Of a stretch of 10,533 nt of DNA, positions 1 to 7,072 are shown one piece after another (position 1 is the first letter of the stretch; each line of letters begins with the position of its first letter). The translations under genes and the position numbers were made by a program. The notes under the pieces are model-generated. The model ran no database searches. It had not been told where the DNA came from and worked only from the letters and a program-made list of their open reading frames with translations. The stretch is from an uncultured Alistipes sp. (GTDB lineage: Bacteria > Bacteroidota > Bacteroidia > Bacteroidales > Rikenellaceae): the NCBI GenBank assembly GCA_949840605.1, contig CATKXN010000098.1, positions 1-10,533 of the forward strand. The letters are read 5' to 3'.

Positions 1-672
1 GTCCGAAACAGGTTTCAGCTCCATCACGCCGGTCTCGGCGTTCACGCCCACCACGGCGCCCTGCAGGTCGATCTCCAGCTCTTCGCCCGGATTGCGGTAG
101 AGCGGTTCGTCGGTGCGCAGCGTAATACCGCAGCGGGGTTTCAGGTCGCTTTGGAGCGCACGGCAGTTCTCGAAGTAGTTGTTGTCCTGAACGCTCGACA
201 CGACGATGCCGCGGAGTTTCACCTCCTGCGTCACGGTGTAGTCGCCGTCGGCGGCCAGCGTCCGCAGATCGGGAACGCTCAGGTAACCCTCGGACGTAGC
301 GGAAGCCTGCACGAAATGCAGCTCCTCGGCCACCGCGGCATTGCGTTTGGCCGCGACGCGCAGCGTGAGTGAACGGCTCGCGGAGGTCGCATTTTCACCG
401 ATCGCCACCGCCACCGTCGCCGTACCCGTCGCTTCGGAACGCGAGAGCTCCGCCCATGACGTGTCGTCGCCCGTAACGGCTATCTGCCAGTCGCAGTTGG
501 CCCGGACCTCGAACGAGAGCGTCGTGCCGAATGACGGGGCGAGGATCGCATGGGTATCCAGCGTGATCGACTGCATCGGCAGCGCCACGTCGTCCTTGCA
601 CGCCCCGGCCGAAAGCAGCAGCGCGATGGCCGCCGCCGTTCGGAAAAAGCTGTTTGAAAGTCTGTTTTTCAT
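1..672 (-). CDS. BACON-DUF5689 surface lipoprotein, C-terminus cut by window edge
   Basis: The frame is open from an ATG at 672 to the left edge and gives 224 residues, so the C-terminus is missing. A signal peptide (hydrophobic residues 12-22) ends at Cys25 in the context SAGAC. The Lys-Asp-Asp that follows resembles the surface-export signal of Bacteroidota lipoproteins. Residues about 40-125 read as a BACON beta-sandwich: the FEVRANCDW segment, WAEL, a Gly/Asn/Arg pattern, and a closing FVQ. Residues about 130-224 resemble DUF5689, with the core segment VKLRGIVVSS and later ITLRTDEPLY and NPGEEL. BACON domains are thought to bind glycans or mucin, or to act as spacers; DUF5689 has no settled function. 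The start lies 6 bp after the stop of the EEP gene, so the two are almost certainly co-transcribed. I infer a cell-surface binding partner for the EEP enzyme. Confidence is high for a lipoprotein with BACON, moderate for DUF5689. Confidence 0.85.
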   Translation of the reverse strand, partial: MKNRLSNSFFRTAAAIALLLSAGACKDDVALPMQSITLDTHAILAPSFGTTLSFEVRANCDWQIAVTGDDTSWAELSRSEATGTATVAVAIGENATSASRSLTLRVAAKRNAAVAEELHFVQASATSEGYLSVPDLRTLAADGDYTVTQEVKLRGIVVSSVQDNNYFENCRALQSDLKPRCGITLRTDEPLYRNPGEELEIDLQGAVVGVNAETGVMELKPVSD

Positions 673-678
673 GATCGC

Positions 679-1554
679 TTACTTTTTGAGGTCTACCAGT
701 ACGGGAAGATGGTCGGAAACCTTCATCACATTGATCTCCTCATACGACGGCACGGCCGTGCGCAGCACCTCGTACGACGGCGAATTGCCCGTATAGACGA
801 GTACGTAGTCGATGCGCGAGGGCGATGAGGTGTTGACGAAGGTATTGGCCGAGGTGCTGATAATCTTCCACGACTCGAGCGCCGTCTCCGGAATTTTCGA
901 CGTATTGAGGTCGCCCGCCAGATAGATCGGCTTCGCAGAGGTGGCATAATGGTTGACGATATATTCGGTGATGATTTCGAACGACCGCCGGCGGTTCTCG
1001 TCGGACTTGTGGCAGAAGTGCGTGGCAATGAAGATGTAGCCGTCGAACTCCGCCAGGAAGAACTTGCGCGGCTCCTCGCCCGGCAGGTCGCCCGCATAGG
1101 TGTTCTCGGGAGCCGTCTTGCAGAGAATGCCGATGCCGTAGTCGCCGCCACGGTAATCGATCGTCTTGCAGTAGTAGGGCCGCATTCCGGTACGGTCGGC
1201 CAGCTCCTTCAGCTGGTCGTTGGGATGCCACGTGGTGTTCTTGTCCAGCTCCTGCAAGGCGATCACGTCGGGGTCCATCAGCGAGATGACCTTGGCCGTG
1301 TTGTTGTAGTTCGCCCGGTCGGTCCCGGAGTTCTGAGTCCATCCCTCGCAGCGGTGGGTGTTGTAGGTCGCCAGCCGGACCGAGTTGGGCAGGCGGTCGT
1401 ACCCCTGCCCGTCATACGGATTCTCGGGTTCGTTGGAGGTCATGTCCCCGAAATCGAAATCGGAGTTGTCGCCCGACAGGTCGGAGCACGCCGCGGCGGA
1501 GACGACCAGGCAGCAGCCGAACAAAGCAGACAATATGAATCTGGTGATTTTCAT
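679..1554 (-). CDS. Endonuclease/exonuclease/phosphatase (EEP) family lipoprotein
   Basis: This 291-residue protein is a metal-dependent phosphoesterase of the EEP fold (DNase I, sphingomyelinase and inositol-phosphatase superfamily). The signal peptide ends at a lipobox AAAC (Cys23). An acidic Asp/Asn/Ser-rich linker (24-56) follows, typical of surface lipoproteins. All the usual catalytic motifs are visible: Asn65 in ATYNTH, Glu102 in ALQELD, His179 in IATHF, Asp215/Asn217 in AGDLN, Asp249 in RIDYV, and Asp281/His282 in SDHLPV. An intact Mg2+-dependent enzyme is therefore expected. EEP proteins cleave phosphodiester or phosphomonoester bonds, but sequence alone does not fix the substrate; nucleic acid, phospholipid or sphingolipid head groups, and inositol phosphates are all possible. 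The gene sits 24 bp after susD and 6 bp before the BACON-DUF5689 gene, so it is the catalytic member of the SusCD operon. No clear Shine-Dalgarno is visible, which is normal in Bacteroidota. Confidence 0.95.
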   Translation of the reverse strand: MKITRFILSALFGCCLVVSAAACSDLSGDNSDFDFGDMTSNEPENPYDGQGYDRLPNSVRLATYNTHRCEGWTQNSGTDRANYNNTAKVISLMDPDVIALQELDKNTTWHPNDQLKELADRTGMRPYYCKTIDYRGGDYGIGILCKTAPENTYAGDLPGEEPRKFFLAEFDGYIFIATHFCHKSDENRRRSFEIITEYIVNHYATSAKPIYLAGDLNTSKIPETALESWKIISTSANTFVNTSSPSRIDYVLVYTGNSPSYEVLRTAVPSYEEINVMKVSDHLPVLVDLKK

Positions 1555-1578
1555 GATGGTTCGTTTTTAGGTTTCCGT

Positions 1579-3333
1579 TTAGAAATTCAGTCCGTCTTTC
1601 CAGCCGGGATTCTGGGTGATCGCGCCCTGCGTCAGCACCCGGTCGTCGGTCGGAACGGGATAGAGATAGTCGCGCTCCTCGTTCCAGGTACGGACGTAGT
1701 CGGTATGAATGATGATGTTGCCGCGGTCGCCCTCGCTGAAAAAGATCTCTTTGTCCAGTTCGTAAACCGTAGCCGCCGAAGTCGCAGGCTTCGATCCCGA
1801 CCAGATGCACACGTCGTCCACGCCGTCGCCGTTCAGGTCGTAACTTCCCGTACCGGGGAAATAGAGCCCCTTGAAGGGTTTTTCGAAACGCTTGCCCTCC
1901 TTCCAGCGCATGATGTCCCAGTAGCGGAGGTTCTCCATCAGCAGTTCGACGGTGCGTTCGCGGCGTATTTCGAGGATCACCCCCTTGTTGTCGCCCGTCA
2001 CGTTGGCGTAGCCCGTCTCAGCAGATGCCAGGTAGGGATCGGGATGGGCGTTGGCCTCCGCGAGCGAGAGGTCCGCGACACCGGCCCGCTCGCGCAGCGG
2101 GTTGACCGACAGTTCGATGTCGTTCTGGGTCAGCGTTCCCAGTTCGGCTTTCGCCTCGGCATAGTTGAGAAGCACCTCGGCGGCGCGGAACAGCGGCAGG
2201 TCGTTCGTCGAAGCGTTGTACGAATCGTACTTGGCCGACTGCAGGTATTTCACCAACTGGTAACCGGTCATCGTCGCAGCGAGGTTCGGGGCCGATTCGG
2301 CCGTGTCGTCGACACGCTTGTAACCGGGCGTGCGGACCGTCTGGGCGAAGCGTCCGTCGCGGTTCCGGCTCTCGTCGGGCAGCTGCATCGTCTCCCAGCC
2401 GGGCTGCGAGGTGAAAGGCGTGCCGTCCTTCATCAGGTACATATTCGCGATGTTCTTCAGCAGTCCAGGACGCCCCATCGTGATACTGGTGAGGTAACCG
2501 TTCACGTCGTGTTTCAGGCCGACGGCCGTGTTATAAGCCCGGGCGAGGACGATTTCCGTGTCGAGCGCCTTGAGCGACGAGAACAGGTTCAGATAAGGCG
2601 TGCTGCCCGTCGTGTAGATACTGTAACCGCTTTCGTCGATGAAGCGTTTCGAAGCTGCCGCGCAGGCCGTAAGATAGGCCTCGTAACCGGCCAGTCCGTG
2701 ATACTTGCGGAAGGTGCCCTCGAACAGGCAGGCCCGGCTTTTGAGCGCCAGCGCGGTCCAGCGGGTCACGCGGTACGGGTCCTTTTCGGCAGGCAGGTGC
2801 TGGACGGCGAAGTCGAGGTCCTCGATCACCTTCTGCATCACCAGTTCCCGCGGATCGCGGCCCTTCTCGAAGAGCAGCGGATCGCTGGCGTCGATCGGAC
2901 GGTCCACCCAGGGCACGTCGCCGTAATACTTCACCTTCTCGAAGTAGAACCAGGCCCGGAAGAATCGCGCCAGCCCCTCGTACTTGAGCCGCACCCGTTC
3001 ATCCGAACAGTTCGAGGAGTACTGCAGGAAAAAGTTGATGTCGCGCAGTTTCTCCCACTTCCAGGTATTCGCCGTGGCGGGAACGGTGCGGTTGCCCAGC
3101 ACTTCGCCCGCAAGCGTGGTCTTGGCGATGATGTCGGCCGTCTCGCCGTAGATCGTCCCGGCGGAGGGGAACATCGTGTAAAAATCGTTGGTGTAGAGCT
3201 GGCACTCTTCCTCCGTGCGGAAGAAGTTGTCGGGTGTGAGCCGGTCTTTCGGGAAACGGTCGAGCGCATCCTCGCAACCGCAGATGCCGCACGCCGCAAC
3301 ACCGGAAAAGATATAAAGAATGATTTTTTTCAT
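1579..3333 (-). CDS. SusD/RagB-family outer-membrane nutrient-binding lipoprotein
   Basis: This 584-residue SusD-type lipoprotein would cap the SusC channel on the cell surface and bind the nutrient. A signal peptide ends at Cys20 (lipobox ICGC), followed by Glu-Asp. SusD family landmarks are in order: YFEKVKYYGDVPWVD (130-144) and RWTALALKSRACLFEG (191-206) in the TPR-like helices, then LLNYAEAKAELG (388-399), NPLRERAGV (411-419), and IRRERTVELLMENLRYWDIMRWK (456-478). The C-terminus has LYPVP and the closing ITQNPGW (572-578). Length is normal for the family. Residues 499-507 (DLNGDGVDD) resemble an EF-hand-like Ca2+ loop between the last helical segments. The start ATG lies 13 bp after the susC stop, the usual tandem layout. 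The ligand cannot be read from the sequence. Confidence 0.97.
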   Translation of the reverse strand: MKKIILYIFSGVAACGICGCEDALDRFPKDRLTPDNFFRTEEECQLYTNDFYTMFPSAGTIYGETADIIAKTTLAGEVLGNRTVPATANTWKWEKLRDINFFLQYSSNCSDERVRLKYEGLARFFRAWFYFEKVKYYGDVPWVDRPIDASDPLLFEKGRDPRELVMQKVIEDLDFAVQHLPAEKDPYRVTRWTALALKSRACLFEGTFRKYHGLAGYEAYLTACAAASKRFIDESGYSIYTTGSTPYLNLFSSLKALDTEIVLARAYNTAVGLKHDVNGYLTSITMGRPGLLKNIANMYLMKDGTPFTSQPGWETMQLPDESRNRDGRFAQTVRTPGYKRVDDTAESAPNLAATMTGYQLVKYLQSAKYDSYNASTNDLPLFRAAEVLLNYAEAKAELGTLTQNDIELSVNPLRERAGVADLSLAEANAHPDPYLASAETGYANVTGDNKGVILEIRRERTVELLMENLRYWDIMRWKEGKRFEKPFKGLYFPGTGSYDLNGDGVDDVCIWSGSKPATSAATVYELDKEIFFSEGDRGNIIIHTDYVRTWNEERDYLYPVPTDDRVLTQGAITQNPGWKDGLNF

Positions 3334-3346
3334 AACGGCAGTCGCA

Positions 3347-6300
3347 TTAGAAGGTTAAGTTCAGACCCACGGAGTAGGTTTTGCACCAGGGATAGACGTT
3401 CGACTTCTTGTCCTTGTCGGCAGCCGCCTGCTCGGGATCGAGGAAATCGCTCTCCAGCGCCGACCACGTGGCGAGGTTCTCTCCGCTGAAATAGATGCGG
3501 CACTCCTTGATGCCGACCTTCGAAGTCAGCCGCCGGGGAATCGTGTAGCCGATCGTGAGGTTTTTCAGACGACAGTAGGCCAGATTCTGCAGGTAGCGGT
3601 CGTTGGTGTAGTAGGCCGTACCCGACGTCGAGTTGAGCGACGTGTAGGCGCGGGCGCGCGGGAAATAGGCGTCGGGATTCTCCTCGCTCCACACACGGCT
3701 CATGAAGTTTTTCGGCACGAAAGTCTGGTAGGGACGGCTGTAAGGACCCCAGAAGCGCTGGTTGTCCGATCCGGGATACCAGTCCAGCCGGCCGATGCCC
3801 TGCATGAACACCGACACGTCGAATCCGTACCACGAGAAATTCAGCGTCGCTCCGTACTGGTAACGCGGCGACGAGTTGCCGATCACGCGGCGGTCGCCCG
3901 GGTCTTCCAGCGTGCCTTTGCCGCTGTTGACGATGTTGTCGCCGTTCAGGTCGAGGTACTTGATATCGCCCCCGCGGACGCCCTTGCCGTAGGCTCCCGT
4001 CGCCGAATAATAGCCCGCGGCGACGGTCGAAAGGTCGATCTTCGATGCGTATTCGGCCGCCTCTTCGTCGTTGCGGAACAGTCCGTCGACGGTATAGCCC
4101 CAGATCTCGCCGTACTTTTTGCCCACATAGGGATCGCCGATCAGCCCCGACGGGTTGTCGCACTTGGTGTACTTGGCCGTATAGTCCGAGAACGATCCCG
4201 TAATGCCGTAGCTGAAAGCGCTTCCCGCCAGTTCGAACGAGTCGCGCCAGCCGAGCACCAGTTCGTAGCCCTTCGTGCGGAGGTTGTTCGAGTTGACCTG
4301 CGGTTCGTCCGCCCCGTAGATCGACGGCAGCGACTTGCCTTTGCCCAGAATGCCTTTCGTGTCGCGGATGTAGAAATCGGCCGTCAGCGACAGACGGTTG
4401 TTGAACATGTTGAGGTCGAGACCGAGGTTTTTCGACACGACCTTCTCCCAGGTCTGGTTGCCCGACACGGGATCGCTCACCGTGGCATGTTGTCCGAGCG
4501 TCGTCCCGTCGAACGAATAGTCGTCCATCGAGCCTTTGGTCGTGACGGTCTGGATGAAATCGTAGTAGCCGATCTGCTGGTTGCCCAGCGAACCGTAGGA
4601 AAAACGTATTTTCAGATTGTCCACCGCCTTGCGCAACGGCTCGAAGAAAGGCTCCTCGCTGATGCGGTAAGCCGCCGAGAACGAGGGGAAGAAGCCGTAG
4701 CGCTTGCCGCGCGGGAAGCGCGAGGTGCCGTCGTAACGGCCGTTGACCTCGAAGAGGTACCTGCCCCTGTAATCGTAGGCCGCCCGGTAGAAGAGACCCA
4801 TGATGGCGTATTCGTTGCGGCCGCCGTTGAGCGTGAAGTTGGTGGTGCCCTTGGCCAGGTTGAAGTCCGAGAGATCCTCCGACAGCAGTCCGTCGTTGGC
4901 CGCCGTCAGGTCGCGGAAATACTTGGCCTCGTAGTTGTAACCGGCGATGAGCGTCAGGTTGTGCTTCTCGGCGAAGGTCCGGTTATAGGTTCCGTAGACG
5001 TCGGCCACATAATAGTTCTGGTCCCAGACGACCTCCTTGTATTTATTGGGGAAACTGCCTTCGGGTTCGGTCATCACCTCGCCCGGATACTGCGAATACT
5101 GGACGTTGACGCTGCGGTAGTCGTTGTGCAGGTAACCCTGCGTGTAGCTGAAATCGGCCTTGACGTTGAAATCCCGGTGCAGCTTGAACGTGGCCTCGAA
5201 CGTCGTGGTGATCTCCTGGGTCTTCTTGTTGCCGAAGCTCTTGCCCTTCTGCATCATGGCGTTGTAGCCGTCCATCACGTAGTGGGTCGAGGACTGCGTC
5301 ATCGAAGTGTGCGACACGGCCGTTCCGTCGGGGTTCACCGGCACGAACGACGCCAGCGCGTGCAGCGTGGGCTTGCGGAAATTGTTGTACTCGTCCTCGT
5401 ATCCGTAATACCTGTAATTCGACTGGAAGAACTTGGTGTTGCTGGCGATGGTCAGCCACGGCCTGATCTCGGCCTGCAGTTTCACGCGGAAATTGTAGGA
5501 CTTGAACATGTCGGGTTCGATCCGGTTGACGCCCTTCTGCTGGTAGTAGCGACCGCTGACCATGTAGGACAGCGCCTTGGAACCGCCCTTGATGTTGATG
5601 TTGTGGTCCCACGTCGGGCGGCTGTCGTCGTAGAGGTAGTTGTACCAGTCGAAGTTGGCCAGGTAGACATACTGCTGGCGGCCGTTGCGGTTGTCGGTGA
5701 CGACCCACGGACGCGCCGGGTTTTCGGTCTTGTCGTTGCGCCGTTCCCAGAGCGCCTTGTAATCGGCTTCGGTATAGGAGGTGTAGGGCGTGTTCTGGGT
5801 CGCCATCATGAAGAAGTCGGCGATCTTGGCCGAATAGTAGCCGCGGGTCTCGTAATCGGTCGAGGTCGTAGGGCTGGACACGGAGAAATAACCGTTGTAC
5901 GACACCTCGGCCTTTTCGTTGTACTGTCCGCTTTTGGTCGTGATCAGAATGACGCCGAACGCGCCGCGGGCGCCGTAGATCGCGGCCGAGGAGGCGTCTT
6001 TCAGCACCGTGATCGACTCGATGTCGTTCGAGTTGATCCGGTCGGGATAGGTCTCCACGCCGTCGATCAGAATCAGCGGACTGCCTCCGTTGGGCGAGGT
6101 CGTACCGCGGATGTTGTACGTCGCGCCGGCTCCGGGCTGCCCCGAGGAGAGGGTCACGTTGAGGTTGGGGATCACACCCTGCAGGGCGCGGCCCACGTTC
6201 GACACGGGACGGTCTTTCAGTTCCTTCTGCGACACCGTGGCGACGGCTCCGGTCAGGTTGGCTTTCTTCTGGACGCCGTAACCGACCACCACCACTTCGT

Positions 6301-6913
6301 CGATGGTCTGCTGGGCGGAGGTCAGGACCACGTCGAAAAAGGTCCGGGCGCCGACCGACGCCCTGTAGGTGTCGTACCCGATGAACGACACTTCGAGCGC
6401 GGCCTTTTCCGAAAGGCTGAACGAGTCGAAAGCGAAGGCGCCGTTCGATCCGGAAGAGGTGCCCCGGACCGCTTCGCCGTCTTTGAGCAGGACGGTAGCC
6501 CCTACGACGGGATTACCGGATGAGTCCGCGACCCTGCCCGAAATTTTGCGGGGGGGGGAAACTTGCGCACCGCGCCGCGGCGTCAGGATCACCTTGTTCC
6601 GTTCGACGTTCACGAAAACGTCGGGAATGCATTTCAACACGACCCGTTCGATGGGCCAGGCCTCCGCATCGACGGAAACGACGCGCGTCAGGTCGATGTC
6701 GGCGTTGTTATACGCGAACGAGTACTGCCCCTGCGCCTCGATCTGCCGCAGCAGTTCGGCGACAGTGACATTTTTCAGACGGATCGTCACGGGCGGGTTG
6801 GCGGCGGAAACGCTCCCGACGAACACGAACAGAAAAATGAATAAGGACATGATTTTTACAGGCAATCGCCGCTTGTGCGGGGCGCTGCCATCGGATTGTC
6901 CAAAAAATTTCAT
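3347..6913 (-). CDS. SusC/RagA-family TonB-dependent transporter with N-terminal STN signalling domain
   Basis: This 1188-residue outer-membrane importer has a long positively charged N-region and a signal peptide likely cleaved after VSA37; Met22 is a possible internal start. Residues about 42-112 form an STN (secretin/TonB N-terminal) domain, the module that contacts a FecR-type anti-sigma factor in the periplasm. Residues about 122-198 are the carboxypeptidase-regulatory-like beta-sandwich (ISGRV, GNPVVGATV, VSFIGYDT). The TonB box and plug start at IDEVVVVGYG (204-213) and include GALQGVIPNLNV-like, YNIRGTTSPNG and LILIDGVE segments. The rest is a 22-strand-type barrel ending in YSVGLNLTF with a terminal Phe. 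Transport uses TonB/ExbB/ExbD energy, and SusD is the lid. The STN domain, together with the ECF sigma and FecR genes just upstream, indicates signal-dependent control. A C9 tract lies in codons 119-122. The leader has no match to the -7 consensus TAnnTTTG on this strand, which fits ECF-driven transcription. Confidence 0.97.
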   Translation of the reverse strand: MKFFGQSDGSAPHKRRLPVKIMSLFIFLFVFVGSVSAANPPVTIRLKNVTVAELLRQIEAQGQYSFAYNNADIDLTRVVSVDAEAWPIERVVLKCIPDVFVNVERNKVILTPRRGAQVSPPRKISGRVADSSGNPVVGATVLLKDGEAVRGTSSGSNGAFAFDSFSLSEKAALEVSFIGYDTYRASVGARTFFDVVLTSAQQTIDEVVVVGYGVQKKANLTGAVATVSQKELKDRPVSNVGRALQGVIPNLNVTLSSGQPGAGATYNIRGTTSPNGGSPLILIDGVETYPDRINSNDIESITVLKDASSAAIYGARGAFGVILITTKSGQYNEKAEVSYNGYFSVSSPTTSTDYETRGYYSAKIADFFMMATQNTPYTSYTEADYKALWERRNDKTENPARPWVVTDNRNGRQQYVYLANFDWYNYLYDDSRPTWDHNINIKGGSKALSYMVSGRYYQQKGVNRIEPDMFKSYNFRVKLQAEIRPWLTIASNTKFFQSNYRYYGYEDEYNNFRKPTLHALASFVPVNPDGTAVSHTSMTQSSTHYVMDGYNAMMQKGKSFGNKKTQEITTTFEATFKLHRDFNVKADFSYTQGYLHNDYRSVNVQYSQYPGEVMTEPEGSFPNKYKEVVWDQNYYVADVYGTYNRTFAEKHNLTLIAGYNYEAKYFRDLTAANDGLLSEDLSDFNLAKGTTNFTLNGGRNEYAIMGLFYRAAYDYRGRYLFEVNGRYDGTSRFPRGKRYGFFPSFSAAYRISEEPFFEPLRKAVDNLKIRFSYGSLGNQQIGYYDFIQTVTTKGSMDDYSFDGTTLGQHATVSDPVSGNQTWEKVVSKNLGLDLNMFNNRLSLTADFYIRDTKGILGKGKSLPSIYGADEPQVNSNNLRTKGYELVLGWRDSFELAGSAFSYGITGSFSDYTAKYTKCDNPSGLIGDPYVGKKYGEIWGYTVDGLFRNDEEAAEYASKIDLSTVAAGYYSATGAYGKGVRGGDIKYLDLNGDNIVNSGKGTLEDPGDRRVIGNSSPRYQYGATLNFSWYGFDVSVFMQGIGRLDWYPGSDNQRFWGPYSRPYQTFVPKNFMSRVWSEENPDAYFPRARAYTSLNSTSGTAYYTNDRYLQNLAYCRLKNLTIGYTIPRRLTSKVGIKECRIYFSGENLATWSALESDFLDPEQAAADKDKKSNVYPWCKTYSVGLNLTF
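6550..6558 (-). repeat. C9 homopolymer inside susC
   Basis: Nine consecutive C residues (coding strand) span codons 119-122 (Ser-Pro-Pro-Arg), between the STN domain and the carboxypeptidase-regulatory-like domain. The frame is intact with nine C's. Loss of one C leads to a TAG at 6504-6502, and gain of one C leads to a TAA at 6515-6513. Slippage would therefore leave only a secreted STN fragment. Long G/C runs are typical sites of slipped-strand variation, but whether this one varies is unknown. Confidence 0.9.
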
Positions 6914-6920
6914 AGTTTTG
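6913..6920 (+). promoter_or_regulatory. Antisense -7 promoter box opposite the susC start
   Basis: TAGTTTTG matches the Bacteroidota housekeeping -7 consensus TAnnTTTG exactly and reads away from susC, on the plus strand. Its first base overlaps the susC start codon. No good TTTG -33 element lies at the usual 19-21 bp spacing; the nearest TTG, at 6896-6898, is only 14 bp away. The call rests on the -7 match and on the terminator found about 90 bp downstream. Confidence 0.45.
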
Positions 6921-6941
6921 TAACGATTTAAGATTCATCAT

Positions 6942-6959
6942 TCGCAGCTGCTGCTGCGA
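6942..6959 (+). repeat. Short inverted repeat in the fecR-susC gap
   Basis: TCGCAG and CTGCGA form a 6-bp perfect stem around the loop CTGCTG. It could fold in the antisense RNA (plus strand) or in the susC leader (minus strand). No U-run follows on either strand, so it is not a terminator. Its loop could serve as the first contact in sense-antisense pairing. Confidence 0.45.
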
Positions 6960-6978
6960 TAAGGTCTGATTTTAAGTC

Positions 6979-7015
6979 TTGGGGCGGGTGGTAGGAACAT
7001 CCGTCCCAGTTTTTT
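6979..7015 (+). terminator. Intrinsic terminator on the plus strand, antisense to the susC leader
   Basis: Bases 6979-6990 pair with 6998-7009 in a 12-bp stem with a 7-nt loop (GTAGGAA), followed by six T residues at 7010-7015. Three of the pairs are G-U wobbles on the plus strand. On the minus strand the same positions would be A-C mismatches, and there is no T-run, so the structure belongs to a plus-strand RNA. No plus-strand protein gene needs a terminator here, which supports an antisense small RNA. Confidence 0.75.
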
Positions 7016-7055
7016 CAGGGTCGTCAGATCGTCATAGGCAGGTGTTTTTCAGGGT
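7011..7055 (-). repeat. Pair of 11-bp direct repeats upstream of susC
   Basis: On the susC sense strand, ACCCTGAAAAA occurs twice, at 7055-7045 and 7021-7011, 34 bp apart. The repeats lie 98-142 bp before the susC start, where an ECF-dependent promoter or operator would be expected. The nearer copy overlaps the T-run of the antisense terminator. The repeat is seen directly; a role as sigma-factor or regulator recognition site is only a guess. Confidence 0.4.
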
Positions 7056-7072
7056 TAGTATTAGGTGCGGCG

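Larger units (their letters stand above)
6926..7015 (+). ncRNA. Predicted cis-antisense small RNA against the susC leader (DonS-like)
   Basis: An exact -7 box at 6913-6920 is followed by about 90 nt with two hairpins and an intrinsic terminator, all on the plus strand. No protein gene uses this strand here. Hairpin 1 is TCGCAG/CTGCGA (6942-6947 with 6954-6959). Hairpin 2 is the terminator stem 6979-7009 with a U6 tail. The RNA would be fully complementary to the untranslated leader of susC and lies between the anti-sigma gene and susC. Antisense sRNAs at this exact position have been described for ECF/anti-sigma-controlled SusCD loci in Bacteroides fragilis (DonS), where they repress the susC homologue. 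The 5' end is an estimate (a few bases after the -7 box). It has no recognisable Rfam-type motif beyond this. The position and terminator are seen; the function is inferred by analogy. Confidence 0.55.

Noticed and set aside
679..1554. Specific naming of the EEP protein as a DNase or sphingomyelinase
   Set aside because: The catalytic motifs are shared by the whole superfamily. Nothing visible picks one substrate, so only the family is called.
949..3489. Long plus-strand open frame of 846 codons
   Set aside because: It lies opposite the EEP and SusD genes, both clearly recognised. The translation is rich in Arg, Val, Gly and His with no domain, as expected from the mirror of GC-rich codon usage.
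3330..4163. Minus-strand open frame overlapping the end of susC in another frame
   Set aside because: It has an Arg/Gly/Pro-rich translation without motifs, while the susC frame carries the family C-terminus here.
4487..6523. Long plus-strand open frame of 678 codons opposite susC
   Set aside because: It has low-complexity Val/Gly/Arg/His composition and no recognisable motif, and it is fully antisense to an intact transporter. It is also too far from the predicted antisense RNA to be linked to it.
6979..7009. Hairpin read as a riboswitch or attenuator in the susC mRNA leader
   Set aside because: On the minus strand three pairs become A-C mismatches and no T-run follows. The stem is much better on the plus strand.
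7011..7055. Direct repeats as a CRISPR array
   Set aside because: Only two 11-bp copies are present and there are no cas genes.
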